A DNA stretch of 64,000 bases from JALOLG01 sp963722415 (GCA_963722415.1 CAVRNI010000027.1:1-64000), one strand, 5' to 3'; positions 24,785 through 35,517 are shown, numbered from the stretch's first letter. Made by a program: numbers and translations. The notes: generated by a model from the sequence alone, not told the origin.

Positions 24785-26386
24785 GGGCCGAGGGTCTCTC
24801 CGAGGCGGTCGACGAGCTGCGGTGACGGCAGGATCGATGAAGTTGAACAGCAGGTGCGGATAGACACCGAGGACGAGGATCGGGATCAGCAGCGGGAGCC
24901 AGGCGATCCACTCGACGAGCGTGACGTCGTGGAAGTCGTGATCGCCGTGCTCGTCGCCGTGCTCGACATTGGGCGCAGCCCCGACCGCGTGGGCGGCCGC
25001 GCCGTGGCCGGAGAACTCCTCGGTCGGCTCACCGAACGCCATCCGCTGGTACAGCCACAGCAGGTACGACGCCGCCAGCACGGTGCCGATCGCGGCGATC
25101 ACCATGTACGTGCGGAACGTTTCCTCCGGCAGGCCGAAGCCCGGGCTGTAGGCCGACAGGATCGCCGGGAACTCGCCCCAGAAGCCGGCCAGGCCGGGCA
25201 GGCCGAGCGACGCCATCGCGCAGAACCCGAGGATCCACGCCATCTTGGGGATCTGGGTGAGCAACCCCGACATCCGTTTGATCTCGAGCGTGTGGTAGCG
25301 GTGCTTCACCGAGCCGGCGATGAAGAACAACATGCCGGTGATCAGGCCGTGAGCCACCATGCCGAACACCGCGGCATTGATGCCGAACGTGGTCAACGTC
25401 GAGATGCCGAGCATCACGAAGCCCATGTGGGCGACCGACGAGAACGCGATCAATCGTTTCATGTCGGTCTGGGCGAGACAGCCGAGGGCGCCGTAGATGA
25501 TGCCGATCACGGCGAGCAGGCCGATCCACGGTGCCCACTCGACTGCTCCCTCCGGCAGCATCGGAATGGCGATGCGCACGAAGCCGTAGGTGCCGAGCTT
25601 CAGCAGGATCGCGGCGAGGATGACCGAGCCCTGCGTCGGCGCCTCGGTATGGGCGTCGGGGAGCCAGGTGTGGAACGGGAACATCGGCACCTTCACCGCG
25701 AACCCGATGAACATCCCGGCGAAGATCCACACCTGGACGTCCTTGTCGATGAGCGCGCCGGCCTCGACGAGGTGGGCGAAGCTGAAGCTCTGGGCGTCGG
25801 TCTGGAAGAACAGGGCGAGGAAGGCGACGAGCATCAACGCCGAGCCGAACATCGTGTAGAGGAAGAACTTGAGCGAGGCGTATTGCCGGTTCTCGCCGCC
25901 CCAGACGCCGATCATGAAGTACATCGGCAGCAGCACGACCTCGAAGAAGACGAAGAACAGGATCAGGTCCTGGGCGACGAACGTGCCGGCCATGCCGGTC
26001 TGGAGCACCAGCATCAGGATCAAGAACGCCTTCGCGTTCCCGGCCTCCGGCATGTTGTCCCACGTGTAGACGATCACGAGGAACGTGATCACCATCGACA
26101 AGAAGTAGAGCGGCAGGCTGATGCCGTCGAGACCGACGATGTAGTTCGACTTGATGACCTCGATCCACTCGGTGTCGACGAAGAACTGCATCTTCGCCGA
26201 CTGGTCGTAGTCGAACTGGGTGAGCGTGTAGATGCCGACGCCCAACGTGGCGGCGGCCGTGACGAGGGCGATGACCTTGTGCCAGTACTCCTCGGACCGA
26301 GGGACGAAGAGCATCACGAGCACGCCGGCGAGCGGCAAGAAGGTGCCGACGCTCAACAGCCAGTTCTGGTCGGTGATGGTTTCCAT
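24781..26386 (-). CDS. nuoM: NADH-quinone oxidoreductase subunit M (first cluster)
   Basis: Antiporter-like proton-pumping subunit. The start is ATG at 26386 (ETITDQNWLLSVGTFLPL). It has FFEVVLLPMYFMIGVWGG with the conserved helix-5 glutamate, and KVPMFPFHTWLPDAHTEAPT with the channel lysine. A loop near the C-terminus (about 24929-25012) holds six histidines among Glu/Asp. One base too many near 24825 makes the frame appear to run into nuoN; with correction it ends QLVDRLGETLGP at the TGA 24781-24783. Confidence 0.94.
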
Positions 26387-26400
26387 GGTCTGCGTTGCCC

Positions 26401-28928
26401 CTACACGTTGAGGATGACGAGCACGATGGCCGCCACGGCAGCGGCTCCGAACAGGAGCGCGCCGTACTGGTTGACCTTGCCGGACTGCACGGGTTGAAGG
26501 GCGTGACCGCTTTCGGACGCCATCAGACCCGAGCCGTTGACCGCCCCATCGACCACCCGCTGGTCGATGTTGCGGTAGACCCACTCACCGGAGCGCCGGC
26601 CGAACTTGCCGGTGCCGTTGACGATGCCGTCGAGAACGTGCTGGTTGGTCCAGTACGCGGCCTGCGCGATCGGATGGGCGATGCCGTGGACGATCACCTT
26701 CTCGTAGAGGTGATCGAGGTAGTACTTGTTGACGAGGAAGTTGTAGCCCCAGCGGGCCGGGGCGAAGCGGGTGGTGAGGCCCTTGAGGAAGAACCGCTCG
26801 CGGCTGAAGATGCCGATGCAGATCCACAGGCTGGCGAAGCCGCCGAACGCGACGAGCAGGATCGACGGCGCCGCCTTCGGCCACTTGAACTCGGCGTGGG
26901 AGAGCGCGGGCGCGAAGCACACGCCGTCCGACGGCACCTCGAACCCGCAGCCGGTCGCGGTTGCGTGCTCGCCCTCCTCCGCCGCCTCGCCTGCCTCCTC
27001 GGCATGGGTTTCCTCGGCTGCGGCCTCGCCGCTCTCCGGCGGCGCGACTTCGAACACCGCCACTTCGCCCGATCCGACCGAGAGCGCTGCCGTCGCCTCG
27101 GCTTCGGAGACCGGCACACCGCGCGGCTCGACCCACTCGGTGAACTTCTCGGTCCTGAACGGCGACGCCGCGGCGTTGAGGTAGCCGGCGAACAAGGCAC
27201 ACGCCGCCAGGATCACCAGCGGCGCGGTGATCCGCCACGGCGACTCGTGCGGCCCGGCATGGGCGTCGTGCACAACCTCTGCATGACGGTCGCCTCCGGC
27301 GACGCTCGTTTGCGCCGGCAGACCCACGTTCGTGCTCGTCGACGTGCGCCATCTCGTGTTCTTCGGCGTGCTCGTCGCCGTGGTGTTCGCCCGGCGGCGG
27401 CGCCGCGGGGTTTGCCGAAGAACGTCAGGTAGGTCGCTCGCGTCATGTACGCGGCGGTCATCGCCGCGCCGATCAGGCCGACGATGAAGAACACGGCATA
27501 TCCGTTGTGGTCGGCGTTGTCGATGATCTCGTCCTTCGAGAAGAAGCCGGAGAAGAACGGCACGCCGCACAGCGCGGCCGTCGCCAGGATCCACGTCCAC
27601 GCCGTGATCGGCATCTTCTTGAACAGCCCGCCCATGTCCTTCTTCATGTCGAACGAGTGGTGCGAGCCGGAATGGCTCACCGAGCCGGCGCAGAGGAACA
27701 GGCAGCACTTGAAGAACGCGTGGGTGAAGAGGTGGAACACGGCCGGCGTCCACGCTCCGACACCGAGGCCCATCATCATGTAGCCGAGCTGCGAGACGGT
27801 GGAGTAGGCGAGAACCCGCTTGATGTCGTTCTGCACGAACGCCAGGGCGGCGGCGATCAGGATCGTGATGCCGCCGATGACGGCGATCAGGTTGACGCCG
27901 CTGCCGAGGATGTTCAGACCCTCGAAGAACACGGGATAGAGCCGGGCGACGAGGAACACCCCGGCCACGACCATCGTCGACGAGTGCAGCAGCGACGACA
28001 CGGGCGTCGGGCCGGCCATCGCGTCGGGGAGCCAGGTGTGCAGCGGGAACTGGCCGGACTTGCCGATGCAGGCGATGAACAACGCGATCGCCGACCACAG
28101 CAGGACGGTGTCGCTGCCGTCGCCGGAGAGCGCCCAGCCGGAGATGGCGTGGATGCTGAAACCGTTCGAACCATGATCGGTGGCCCATTGGTTGGCGCCG
28201 AAGAAGAGGATCGCCGTTCCGACGAGCAGCCCGACGTCGCCGACGCGCACGGTGAGGAACGCCTTCACGGCCGCCCGGCTGTTGCCCGCGTCCTCCCACC
28301 AGTGCCCGATCAGCAGGAACGAGCACAGACCCATGATCTCCCAGCCGAGGATCAGCTGCACCATGTTCTCGGCGAGGACCATCACGAGCATGCCGGCCGA
28401 GAACAACGTGATGGCGGCGAAGAAGTGGGTGTAGCGGCGGTCACCCTTCACGTACTCGGTCGAGTAGATCTGCACCAGCAGTGAGATGAACGACGACGAG
28501 GAACAGCAAGACCACGGCGAGGCCGTCGATGTGCTGGCCGAGCCCGAACTCGAACCCGCCGCTCTCCCACCAGACCCATTTGCGGATCACCGGTTCGATG
28601 AACGGCTCCGGGCGTGCCCGGTCTCCTCCTGAGCCATCGGGAACACGTTGCGGGCGAACCCGGCGACGGCACCGATCGCTCCCTCGCCCTCGGTGCCATG
28701 GGCCGAGTCGACGCGCTGGATCCACTGGTAGGCGGTGCCGGTGGCGATCACCAGCGAGGCGGCCATCGTGGCGATCCCGACCTCGCTGCCCTGCATCGGC
28801 AGCCGCTTGCCGATGAGCAGGATGACCGCGAACCCGATGCCCGGGATCAGCGGGATCAACCACGCGTTCTCGAGGAACCACCCCGACGTCAGCACGTCAA
28901 CACCTCGGCGTCTCTGGCGGGCCGACAT
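26401..28928 (-). CDS. nuoL: NADH-quinone oxidoreductase subunit L (first cluster)
   Basis: Largest antiporter-like subunit, carrying the long lateral helix. It starts at ATG 28928 behind AAGGG, overlapping sequence next to the nuoK stop. Motifs include LGWEIMGLCSFLLIGHWW, GKSGQFPLHTWLPDAMAGPTPVSSLLHSSTMVVAG and FFSGFFSKDEI. Breaks near 28610, 28495 and 27350-27420 need correction. Two unusual hydrophilic insertions are present: a His/Glu-rich stretch (seven His in ~20 residues, around 27325-27385) and a Glu/Ala-rich stretch (around 26950-27030). The C-terminal helix region (RNIDQRVVDGAVNGSG) is normal. About 842 residues, which is long for NuoL (usually 600-650). Confidence 0.92.
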
Positions 28929-28929
28929 G

Positions 28930-29229
28930 TCAGCCCTTCATCTCCGACAGCTCGTCGAGCGAGATCGAGTGCCGGTTGCGGTAGACCATCAGCACCATCG
29001 CCAGGCCGACGCCGACTTCGGCGGCCGCGATCGCGATCACGAACAGCGCGAACACCTGGCCGTCGAGCGTGCCGTTCATCAGCGCGAAGGCGACGAGGTT
29101 GAGGTTGACCGAGTTGAGGATCAGCTCGATCGACATCAGCACGAGGACCGCGTTGCGTCGGGCGATGACGCCGTACACGCCGATGCAGAAGATCACCGCA
29201 GCGAGCAGCAGGAAGTTGGCGGCTAACAC
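28930..29229 (-). CDS. nuoK: NADH-quinone oxidoreductase subunit K (first cluster)
   Basis: A small membrane subunit of 99 residues, the family's usual size. I take the GTG at 29229, which has GGGGAG in front and gives the expected start (LAANFLLLAAVIFCIGVYGV). The helix-2 and helix-3 glutamates (SIELILNSVNL, AAAEVGVGLA) are conserved. The frame is intact. Confidence 0.94.
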   Translation of the reverse strand: MLAANFLLLAAVIFCIGVYGVIARRNAVLVLMSIELILNSVNLNLVAFALMNGTLDGQVFALFVIAIAAAEVGVGLAMVLMVYRNRHSISLDELSEMKG

Positions 29230-29242
29230 GCTTGCTCCCCGA

Positions 29243-29794
29243 TCAATCCTTGCGGGCCAGCACGATGGCGCCGATCGCGGCGGCGAGCAGGACGAACGAG
29301 AGGGCGAGGAACGGCACGAGGTAGGGGCCGAGGAAGCCGTCGCTGATGCCCACCGTCGGTGCCGGCCCGCGGTCGACGATGACGGAGTCCTCGACACCCG
29401 GCAACTCGTCGACGCCGTCGAGCACCGACCAGGCGAGCACGCCGAACAGCAAGACGGCGACCGGGATCCCGAGCGCCCACGTCGGGTTGTTGACGTCGCG
29501 ATCGCCGCCGATCTGGGCCCGCGTCAGCATGATGCCGAACAGGAACAGCACCATCACGGCCCCGATGTAGACGAGCACCTGCGAGACCGCCACGAACTCG
29601 GCCGCGGCGAGGATGTACTGCGCCGCGACACCGGCCAGCACGAGCACCAGCCACAGCGCGGCGTGCACCACGTCGTTCGTGCTCACGACCCTGATCGCGG
29701 CGACGATCATCATCAGGGCGATGACGCCGAACCCGACGTTCTGGGCGACGTTGACGTCGCCGACGGCGACGATCGAGGCGACGGTCGCGCTCAC
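29243..29794 (-). CDS. nuoJ: NADH-quinone oxidoreductase subunit J (first cluster)
   Basis: A 183-residue membrane subunit. The GTG start at 29794 overlaps the nuoI stop as GTGA. It contains NDVVHAALWLVLVLAGVAAQY and AVSQVLVYIGAVMVLFLFGIML, including the tyrosine and glycine helix-3 break typical of NuoJ. The frame is intact. Confidence 0.93.
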   Translation of the reverse strand: MSATVASIVAVGDVNVAQNVGFGVIALMMIVAAIRVVSTNDVVHAALWLVLVLAGVAAQYILAAAEFVAVSQVLVYIGAVMVLFLFGIMLTRAQIGGDRDVNNPTWALGIPVAVLLFGVLAWSVLDGVDELPGVEDSVIVDRGPAPTVGISDGFLGPYLVPFLALSFVLLAAAIGAIVLARKD

Positions 29795-30286
29795 TTCTTC
29801 TTCTCCGCGCCGGCCTCGAGCTCGGGCGCTTCCGGCACCGTCTCCATCCACTCGCCGAGCTTGGCCTTGTCGTGCAGCAGGTCGGCGATCCGCGGCTCGC
29901 TGTACTCGTACTCGGGGCTCCAGAACAATGCGTCGAACGGGCAGACCTCGACGCAGATGCCGCAGTACATGCACAGCGCGTAGTCGATGTCGAAGCGGTC
30001 GAGGTGGTTGACCTGTCGCGGCTTGCCACCGGCGCGGCGCGGCGGGGCGAGCTGCTTGTGACCTTCGATGTAGATGCACCAGTCGGGGCACGAGCGGGCG
30101 CACAGCATGCACGCCGTGCAGTTGCCCTCGTGGAGGGCGATGACGCCGCGGGAGCGGGTCGGCGGCGATTCCTTCTCGTGCGGGTACTGCACGGTGTTGG
30201 CGCCGTTCTTGAACGTGCGCATCATCGTGCCGAACGTGACGCCGAGGCCCTTGAGCAGGCCGGGAACCTTCGGTTTCGAGAGCCAT
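29791..30286 (-). CDS. nuoI: NADH-quinone oxidoreductase subunit I (first cluster)
   Basis: Ferredoxin-like subunit of the peripheral arm holding two [4Fe-4S] clusters (CTACMLCARSCPDWC and CMYCGICVEVCP). It starts at ATG 30286, overlapping the nuoH stop (TGATG). A one-base insertion near 30265-30275 shifts the frame within the first ten codons, before KVPGLLKGLGVTFGTM. About 165 residues with a Glu/Lys-rich C-terminus. Confidence 0.93.
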
Positions 30287-31344
30287 CAGACAGCCACCTT
30301 CAAGATCGCGGTCACGACGATGTTGGCGAGCGACAACGGGATCAGCACCTTCCAGGCGAAGCGCTGGAGCTGGTCCTCCCGGAAGCGGGGGTACGTGAAC
30401 CGCACCCACATGATGAGGAACGCCAGCAGCATCATCTTCGAGAACATGATCAGCGGGCCGGCGACGTTCATCCAGTCGTCGACCGAGTCGATCGTCGTCC
30501 AGTCGAACCAGGCGAACGGAACGCCCCAGCCGCCGAGGAACAGCACCGACGCGATCAGCGCGAACACCCCGGCGGTGGCGAACTCACCGATGAAGAAGAT
30601 CAGGAAGCGGAACCCCGAGTACTCGGTCATGTAGCCGGCGACCAGCTCGGACTCGGCGATCGGCATGTCGAACGGCGCCTGGGTGAGCTCGGCCTGGACC
30701 GAGATCATGAAGATGCCGAAGCCGACGAACTGGGTGAGGACGAACGGGAACCCGACGCCGTCCCAGCCGAAGATCTCGCCGGTGTTCTGGGCGACGACGA
30801 TCTCCTGCAGGTTCATCGACCCGGCCTGGATGACCACCCCGACGATCGCCAGCACCATCGGCAGCTCGTAGGCGATCAGCTGGCCGGCGGCACGCAGGCC
30901 GCCGAGGTACGAGTACTTGTTGGCGCTCGCGTAGCCGGCGATGATGATGCCGATCACCGAGACCGACCCGACCGCCATCGCGTAGAAGGCGCCGGCCTCG
31001 AAGTTGGTGAACCAGGCGTCGGGGCCGAACGGCACGACCGCGACGAGCAGGAACGTCGACGTGAGCACGATGACGGGCGCCATCTTGAAGATCACGTGGT
31101 CGGCCTTCTCCGGCGCGATGTCCTCCTTCTGCAGCCACTTGCCGACCTCGGCGACGAGCTGCAGCGACCCGTACGGCCCGGCCTCCATCGGCCCCAGCCG
31201 GCTCTGCATGAACGACATCATCTTGAAGAGGAAGACGTAGACGATCGTGCCGGCCGGCAGCAGCACGGCGACGATCCCACCGAGGACGCGCAGCAGCGAC
31301 TGCCCCCAGTACGGGATCTCGATCGCGAGAACGCCCACGTTCAT
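30286..31344 (-). CDS. nuoH: NADH-quinone oxidoreductase subunit H (first cluster)
   Basis: Membrane subunit forming part of the quinone tunnel. The 352 residues are in frame. Conserved parts are MQSRLGPMEAGPYG (NRVGPN equivalent), the TMH5-6 loop AELTQAPFDMPIAESELVAGYMTEYSG with its acidic residues, and TYPRFREDQL. The ATG at 31344 overlaps the nuoD stop (ATGA). Compared with the second NuoH the N-terminus is shorter and the loop sequence differs, so the two are old paralogues. Confidence 0.95.
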   Translation of the reverse strand: MNVGVLAIEIPYWGQSLLRVLGGIVAVLLPAGTIVYVFLFKMMSFMQSRLGPMEAGPYGSLQLVAEVGKWLQKEDIAPEKADHVIFKMAPVIVLTSTFLLVAVVPFGPDAWFTNFEAGAFYAMAVGSVSVIGIIIAGYASANKYSYLGGLRAAGQLIAYELPMVLAIVGVVIQAGSMNLQEIVVAQNTGEIFGWDGVGFPFVLTQFVGFGIFMISVQAELTQAPFDMPIAESELVAGYMTEYSGFRFLIFFIGEFATAGVFALIASVLFLGGWGVPFAWFDWTTIDSVDDWMNVAGPLIMFSKMMLLAFLIMWVRFTYPRFREDQLQRFAWKVLIPLSLANIVVTAILKVAV

Positions 31345-32513
31345 CGATCGATGTCACCCAGGATGAAGTACAGGCTGGCGAGGATCGTGATGATGTCGGG
31401 AACGTAGACACCTTTCAGCACCCACGGCGTGACGGAGATGTTGTTGAAGCTCGCCGAGCGGATCTTGACCCGGAACGGCCCGAGGTCACCCTTGCTGACG
31501 ACGTAGTACCCCATCTCGCCGAGCGGGTTCTCGGTCGAGACCCACGCCTCGCCCTCCGGCACCTTGATGATGCGCGGCACCTTGGCCATGATCGGCCCGG
31601 ACGGCATGCCGTCGAGGAGCTGGTCGACGATCTTGGTGGCCTCCCGCGTCTCCTGCAGGCGCACCCAGCAACGGGCGAAGCTGTCGCCGTCGGGATGCGT
31701 CCAGACCTTGAAGTCGACCTTGTCCCACGCCATCGGTATGACCTGGTCGCGGCGCAGGTCCCAGTCGACCCCGCTGGCGCGCAGGTTGGGGCCCGACAGC
31801 CCGTACTGCTTGGCGATCTCGGCCGGGATCACGCCGATGCCGCGGGTGCGGCTCTGGAAGATCTCGTTGCCGAACAGCAGATCGTCCATCTCGTCGCAGA
31901 AGTTCCGCAGCTTGCGCATCACCTGCTTGGTCTCGTCGATCCAGCCCTTCGGCAGGTCTTCCTTGAGCCCGCCGATGCGGTCGAAGTTGGGGTGGAAGCG
32001 ACCGCCGGTCGCACCCTCGATGAGGTTCAGCACGTACTCGCGATCGCGGAACGCGAGGAACACCGGGGTGATCGCCCCGAGCTGCACGCCGAGGTCGCCG
32101 AGGAACAGCCCGACGTTGGCGATGCGTGACAGCTCGAACAGGACCGTGCGGATCCACTGCGCACGCGGCGGCGCCTCGATGTCCATCAGCTTCTCGGCGG
32201 CGAGGATGAACGGCACCTCGTTGGCGAAGCTGCCGAGCCAGTCGATGCGGTTGATCAGCGTCGTCACCTGCGGGAACGTCCGCACCTCGGTGAGCTTCTC
32301 GTAGCCGCGGTGCATGTAGCCGGCCGACGGCTCGGCCCACACCACCTGCTCGCCGTCGAGCCGGGCGATGATGCGCAACGTCCCGTGCGTCGCCGGATGC
32401 TGCGGCCCGATGTTGAGCGTCATCCCCTCCGTCTCGAGCTCGACGTTCAGCCGCGCGTCAGCCGCCTGCGCGGCGATGTACGAAAGCTGCTGCCGATCCG
32501 AAAGGACAGTCAT
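31341..32513 (-). CDS. nuoD: NADH-quinone oxidoreductase subunit D (first cluster)
   Basis: The 49-kDa subunit at the quinone site. GPQHPATHGTLRI near the N-terminus holds the quinone-binding His and the arginine region methylated in eukaryotes, followed by GYMHRGYEKL. About 390 residues, in frame. I start at ATG 32513; a GTG 12 bp upstream (32525) is possible but lies too close to the GAGGG site. Confidence 0.95.
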   Translation of the reverse strand: MTVLSDRQQLSYIAAQAADARLNVELETEGMTLNIGPQHPATHGTLRIIARLDGEQVVWAEPSAGYMHRGYEKLTEVRTFPQVTTLINRIDWLGSFANEVPFILAAEKLMDIEAPPRAQWIRTVLFELSRIANVGLFLGDLGVQLGAITPVFLAFRDREYVLNLIEGATGGRFHPNFDRIGGLKEDLPKGWIDETKQVMRKLRNFCDEMDDLLFGNEIFQSRTRGIGVIPAEIAKQYGLSGPNLRASGVDWDLRRDQVIPMAWDKVDFKVWTHPDGDSFARCWVRLQETREATKIVDQLLDGMPSGPIMAKVPRIIKVPEGEAWVSTENPLGEMGYYVVSKGDLGPFRVKIRSASFNNISVTPWVLKGVYVPDIITILASLYFILGDIDR

Positions 32514-32530
32514 TCGACGACTCACCCTCG

Positions 32531-33237
32531 TCAGCGGGCAGGCGCGGCGTCAGGTCCGTCGGCGGTCCGTCGCCGACGGCTGCGCGCGTCAGCTCGCCCT
32601 CGGTCGACCGGCATGGGTTCGACGTCGACGATGCCGGGCCAGGGTTTGACCATCCGGGAGAGCAATGGGAAGTCCTTGCGCAGTGGGTAGCCCTCGAACT
32701 CGGTCGGGAGGTAGATGTTGCGCAGGTCGGGATGGCCGTTGAAGCCGATGCCGAACATCTCGTGGGTCTCGCGCTCGTGCCAGTTGGCGCCGGCGTAGAC
32801 GGGGATCCACGAGTCGACCGCGAGCGTGTCGTCGGGGACGTCGGCCTTGAGCGTCACGCCGACGTGGCGCTTGGTGTCGGTGAGGCGGGCGAAGCATCTG
32901 GAACCGGGTCTCGCCGCCGGCGTAGCCCTGCTTGATCTCGGTGCTGCGCTCCGGCGGCGGTTGGGTCGGGTCGTCCTCGCCACGACCGTACGGCGACGGC
33001 ATCCAGTCGAGCGCCGACAGGAAGCAGAAGTAGTCGAACCCGGCGGCGTGCAGCGACTCGGCGGCCGCCCGCCACGAACCGGTGGCGACGCGGATCCACA
33101 GGTCGTCGTTCGGCACTGAGGTGCGTGTCGACGAGCCCGTCGCCGATGTCGCGGCGCAGCGCGTCGATGATGCCCTCGCGCAAGCCGTCGCCGGGCAGCG
33201 CGGCGGGCGCTTCGGTCGCGACGTCGGCGTCACTCAA
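32531..33237 (-). CDS. nuoC: NADH-quinone oxidoreductase subunit C (first cluster)
   Basis: The 30-kDa subunit that buttresses NuoD. After correcting shifts near 33115 and 32895 it reads LREGIIDALRRDIGDG, DLWIRVATGSWRAAAESL, FDYFCFLSALDWMPSPYGR, and the signature WHERETHEMFGIGFNGHPDLRNIYLP, ending in an Arg/Ala-rich tail. The start is uncertain. TTG 33237 fits the frame of the N-terminal part, while GTG 33233 would overlap the nuoB stop as GTGA but lies in another frame. Confidence 0.88.
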
Positions 33238-33754
33238 TCCGACCACCACCGACCACGATCGGCGTGTAGTCCTCGCCACGCCACTTGGCGCCCATGTCCT
33301 CGTTCTTGATCCGTTGTTGCAGCAGCACGATGCCTTCGAGCAGCGCCTCCGGGCGCGGCGGGCAACCCGGCACGTAGACGTCGACGGGGATCAGCTGGTC
33401 GACGCCCTTGGTGACCGAGTAGCTGTCCCAGTACGGCCCGCCGCAGTTGGCGCACGAGCCCATCGAGATGACGTACTTCGGCTCGGGCATCTGCTCGTAG
33501 AGGCGCCGGATGGCGGGGGCCATCTTGTCGGTGACGGTGCCCGAGATGACGACGAGATCGGCCTGGCGGGGGCTGGCGGGGAGCGGGATCACGCCGAGGC
33601 GCATGACGTCGTACCGCGGCGATCCGAACGCGGCGCCCATCTCGATCGCACAGCAGGCGAGACCCCACTGGTACACCCACATCGAGTACGAACGGCCCAT
33701 GTTGAACAGCTTCGTGAGCGGCGCCGGCATCCTGCCCCGGTCGACTAGACCCAT
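33230..33754 (-). CDS. nuoB: NADH-quinone oxidoreductase subunit B (first cluster)
   Basis: Carries cluster N2, the last iron-sulfur centre before quinone. The 174 residues are in frame. Ligand cysteines lie in GLACCAIEMG, MGSCANCGG and YVPGCPPRPE. The ATG at 33754 overlaps the nuoA stop by 10 bp, a tight translational coupling. Confidence 0.96.
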   Translation of the reverse strand: MGLVDRGRMPAPLTKLFNMGRSYSMWVYQWGLACCAIEMGAAFGSPRYDVMRLGVIPLPASPRQADLVVISGTVTDKMAPAIRRLYEQMPEPKYVISMGSCANCGGPYWDSYSVTKGVDQLIPVDVYVPGCPPRPEALLEGIVLLQQRIKNEDMGAKWRGEDYTPIVVGGGRIE

Positions 33755-34110
33755 CGCAGGAGTCCCCGCTTCCACGCGTAGACGAGGCCGTCGAGCAGCA
33801 GCACGATGAAGGCCACCATCACGACGAGGCCGAACGTTCCGTAGCGCTCGATCTGCGCGGCCCAGGGGAAGATGAACACCGCTTCCACGTCGAAGATGAC
33901 GAACAACAGCGCGAACACGTAGTAGCGGATCTGGCTCTGCGACCACCCCGTCCCGATCGGATCGACGCCCGATTCGTACGGCGTCATCTTGTCGTACGAG
34001 GGATGCGAGGGTCGCACGAGGGCGGCGATGCCGAGCAGCAATCCGGCGAGGAGGACCGCTGCGAGGCCGAACCAGACGACCGTGAGGTAATCGCGAAGGA
34101 ACAGCGACAT
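33745..34110 (-). CDS. nuoA: NADH-quinone oxidoreductase subunit A (first cluster)
   Basis: First gene of the first nuo operon. The 121 residues have three membrane helices and the conserved loop YESGVDPIGTGWSQSQIRYY, followed by FDVEAVFIFPWA. The frame is intact. Upstream, 130 bp separate it from the divergent ilvA, so the operon promoter should be in 34111-34240. Confidence 0.95.
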   Translation of the reverse strand: MSLFLRDYLTVVWFGLAAVLLAGLLLGIAALVRPSHPSYDKMTPYESGVDPIGTGWSQSQIRYYVFALLFVIFDVEAVFIFPWAAQIERYGTFGLVVMVAFIVLLLDGLVYAWKRGLLRWV

Positions 34111-34174
34111 CGGGCCGCGACGCTACCAGTCCCCGTGAATCGCCCCCCAAACCCTCAACCTCCTCCGATCTCGT

Positions 34175-34207
34175 GAAGTTTCGGCGTTCTGAGGGCGCCG
34201 AAACTTC
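34175..34207. promoter_or_regulatory. 12-bp stem hairpin in the nuoA-ilvA divergent gap
   Basis: GAAGTTTCGGCG (34175-34186) and CGCCGAAACTTC (34196-34207) form a perfect 12-bp stem with a 9-nt loop, 34 bp before the ilvA ATG. It may be an operator or an mRNA leader structure for either divergent gene. No T-run follows. Confidence 0.5.
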
Positions 34208-34240
34208 GATCGAGATTCGGTGGGAGTACCGTTCGCCGCC

Positions 34241-35485
34241 ATGACGACCGTCGATGGGGTCGATCTCGACGCGATCCGGCGGGCCCGCGAGACGGGGGCG
34301 TCCGTGGTCAAGCACACGCCGGTGGTGTCGTCGGTGACGCTGTCGGAGATCGTCGGCGGCTCGGTGGCCCTCAAGGCGGAGAACCTGCAGCGCACCGGGT
34401 CGTTCAAGATCCGGGGGGCGATGAACAAGCTGGCGTCGCTCGCCGGCCGCATCGACATCGCGGTCGAGCGGTGGTCGCCCGTGTGGAAGGCGTGACGGCC
34501 GGGAGTGCCGGCAACCACGCCCAGGCGATCGCGTTCGCGGCCCAGCACTTCGGGCTCGGGTGCGAGATCTTCGTGCCGGCCGGTGCCTCGATCGGCAAGA
34601 TCGAGGCGTGTCTCGCGTTCGGCGCGACGGTCACCGAGGGCGGCGCGTCGTTGATGGAAGCGGTCGACGGCCGCCGAGGCGAGGGCGGCCGCCACGGGCT
34701 GGGCGTTCTGTCATCCGTTCGACGATCCGGTCGTGGTCGCCGGCCAGGGCACGCTCGGGTTGGAGTTGCTCGAGGACATCGACGATCTGGCGCTGGTCGA
34801 TCGTCCCGATCGGTGGCGGTGGGCTGGCGGCCGGGCTGGCGATCGCGATCAAGTCGACGTCGCCGTCGGTGCGGATCGTGGGCGTCCAGGCCGCCGCGTG
34901 TGCGCCGTACGCGGGGCAAGCGGCGCCGGATCGGTCCGGTCGCGACGCTGGCCGACGGCATCGCCGTGAAGTCGCCCGGTGCGATCACGCGGCCCCTCGT
35001 CGAACGCTGGATCGACGAGATCGTCACGGTCGACGAGGAGTCGATCGCCGATGCGATGGTGCTGCTGATGGAGCGGGCGAAGCTCTACGTCGAGGGCGCC
35101 GGGGCGGTCGGCGTGGCGGCGCTGCTCGCCGGGCGCGTCGCACCTGCCGCGGCCGGCACGACGTGCGCCGTGCTCTCGGGCGGCAACGTCGACCTCGGCG
35201 TGGTCCCTGGTCTGATCCGCCGCCACGAGAACAAGTCCGGGCGACGGCTGACGATCTTCGCCACGATCGACGATCGCCCGGGCGGCATGGCGCAGCTGCT
35301 CACGGCGTTCGCCGGCGCCGGCGCCAACCTGATCGAGGTCGAGCACGTGCGGGAGATGCTCAACCTCCACGTGCGCGAGACCGGGGTCCACGCCACGTTC
35401 GAGGTGCGCAGCCCGGAGCACGCCCAACAGGTGGTCGAGGCGGTCCGCAGCCAGTGGGTACGAGGATCTGCGCGTGTTGGCGTGA
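34241..35485 (+). CDS. ilvA: Threonine ammonia-lyase with ACT domain
   Basis: PLP enzyme converting threonine to 2-oxobutanoate for isoleucine synthesis or catabolism. Present are TGSFKIRGAMNK with the PLP lysine, the phosphate loop SAGNHAQ, VPIGGGGLAAG, and a C-terminal ACT-type domain (RLTIFATIDDRPGGMAQLL, then NLIEVEHVREM). About 410 residues. At least four one-base shifts (34450-34475, about 34670, 34800-34915 and 35458) break it, the highest density in the window; most are probably sequencing errors, but a decaying gene cannot be excluded. The length and single ACT domain resemble the TdcB-like actinobacterial form. The corrected end is YEDLRVLA at TGA 35483-35485. Confidence 0.85.
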
Positions 35486-35511
35486 CAATCTACCTACTGG
35501 TCGGTAGGCTG
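35482..35511 (+). promoter_or_regulatory. Promoter with inverted-repeat operator for the desaturase gene
   Basis: GTGACA (35482-35487) and TAGGCT (35506-35511) are 18 bp apart. Between them lies CCTACTGGTCGGTAGG (35493-35508), an inverted repeat of the form bound by TetR-family regulators of lipid genes. The predicted transcript start is at or next to the ATG at 35518, so the mRNA may be leaderless. No regulator gene is visible nearby. Confidence 0.5.
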
Positions 35512-35517
35512 TGCACG

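Noticed and set aside
23783..26584. NuoM-NuoN fusion protein in one reading frame
   Set aside because: One extra base near 24825 removes the nuoM stop. In the corrected frame NuoM ends QLVDRLGETLGP and its TGA overlaps the nuoN GTG as GTGA, the same coupling seen elsewhere in the operon.
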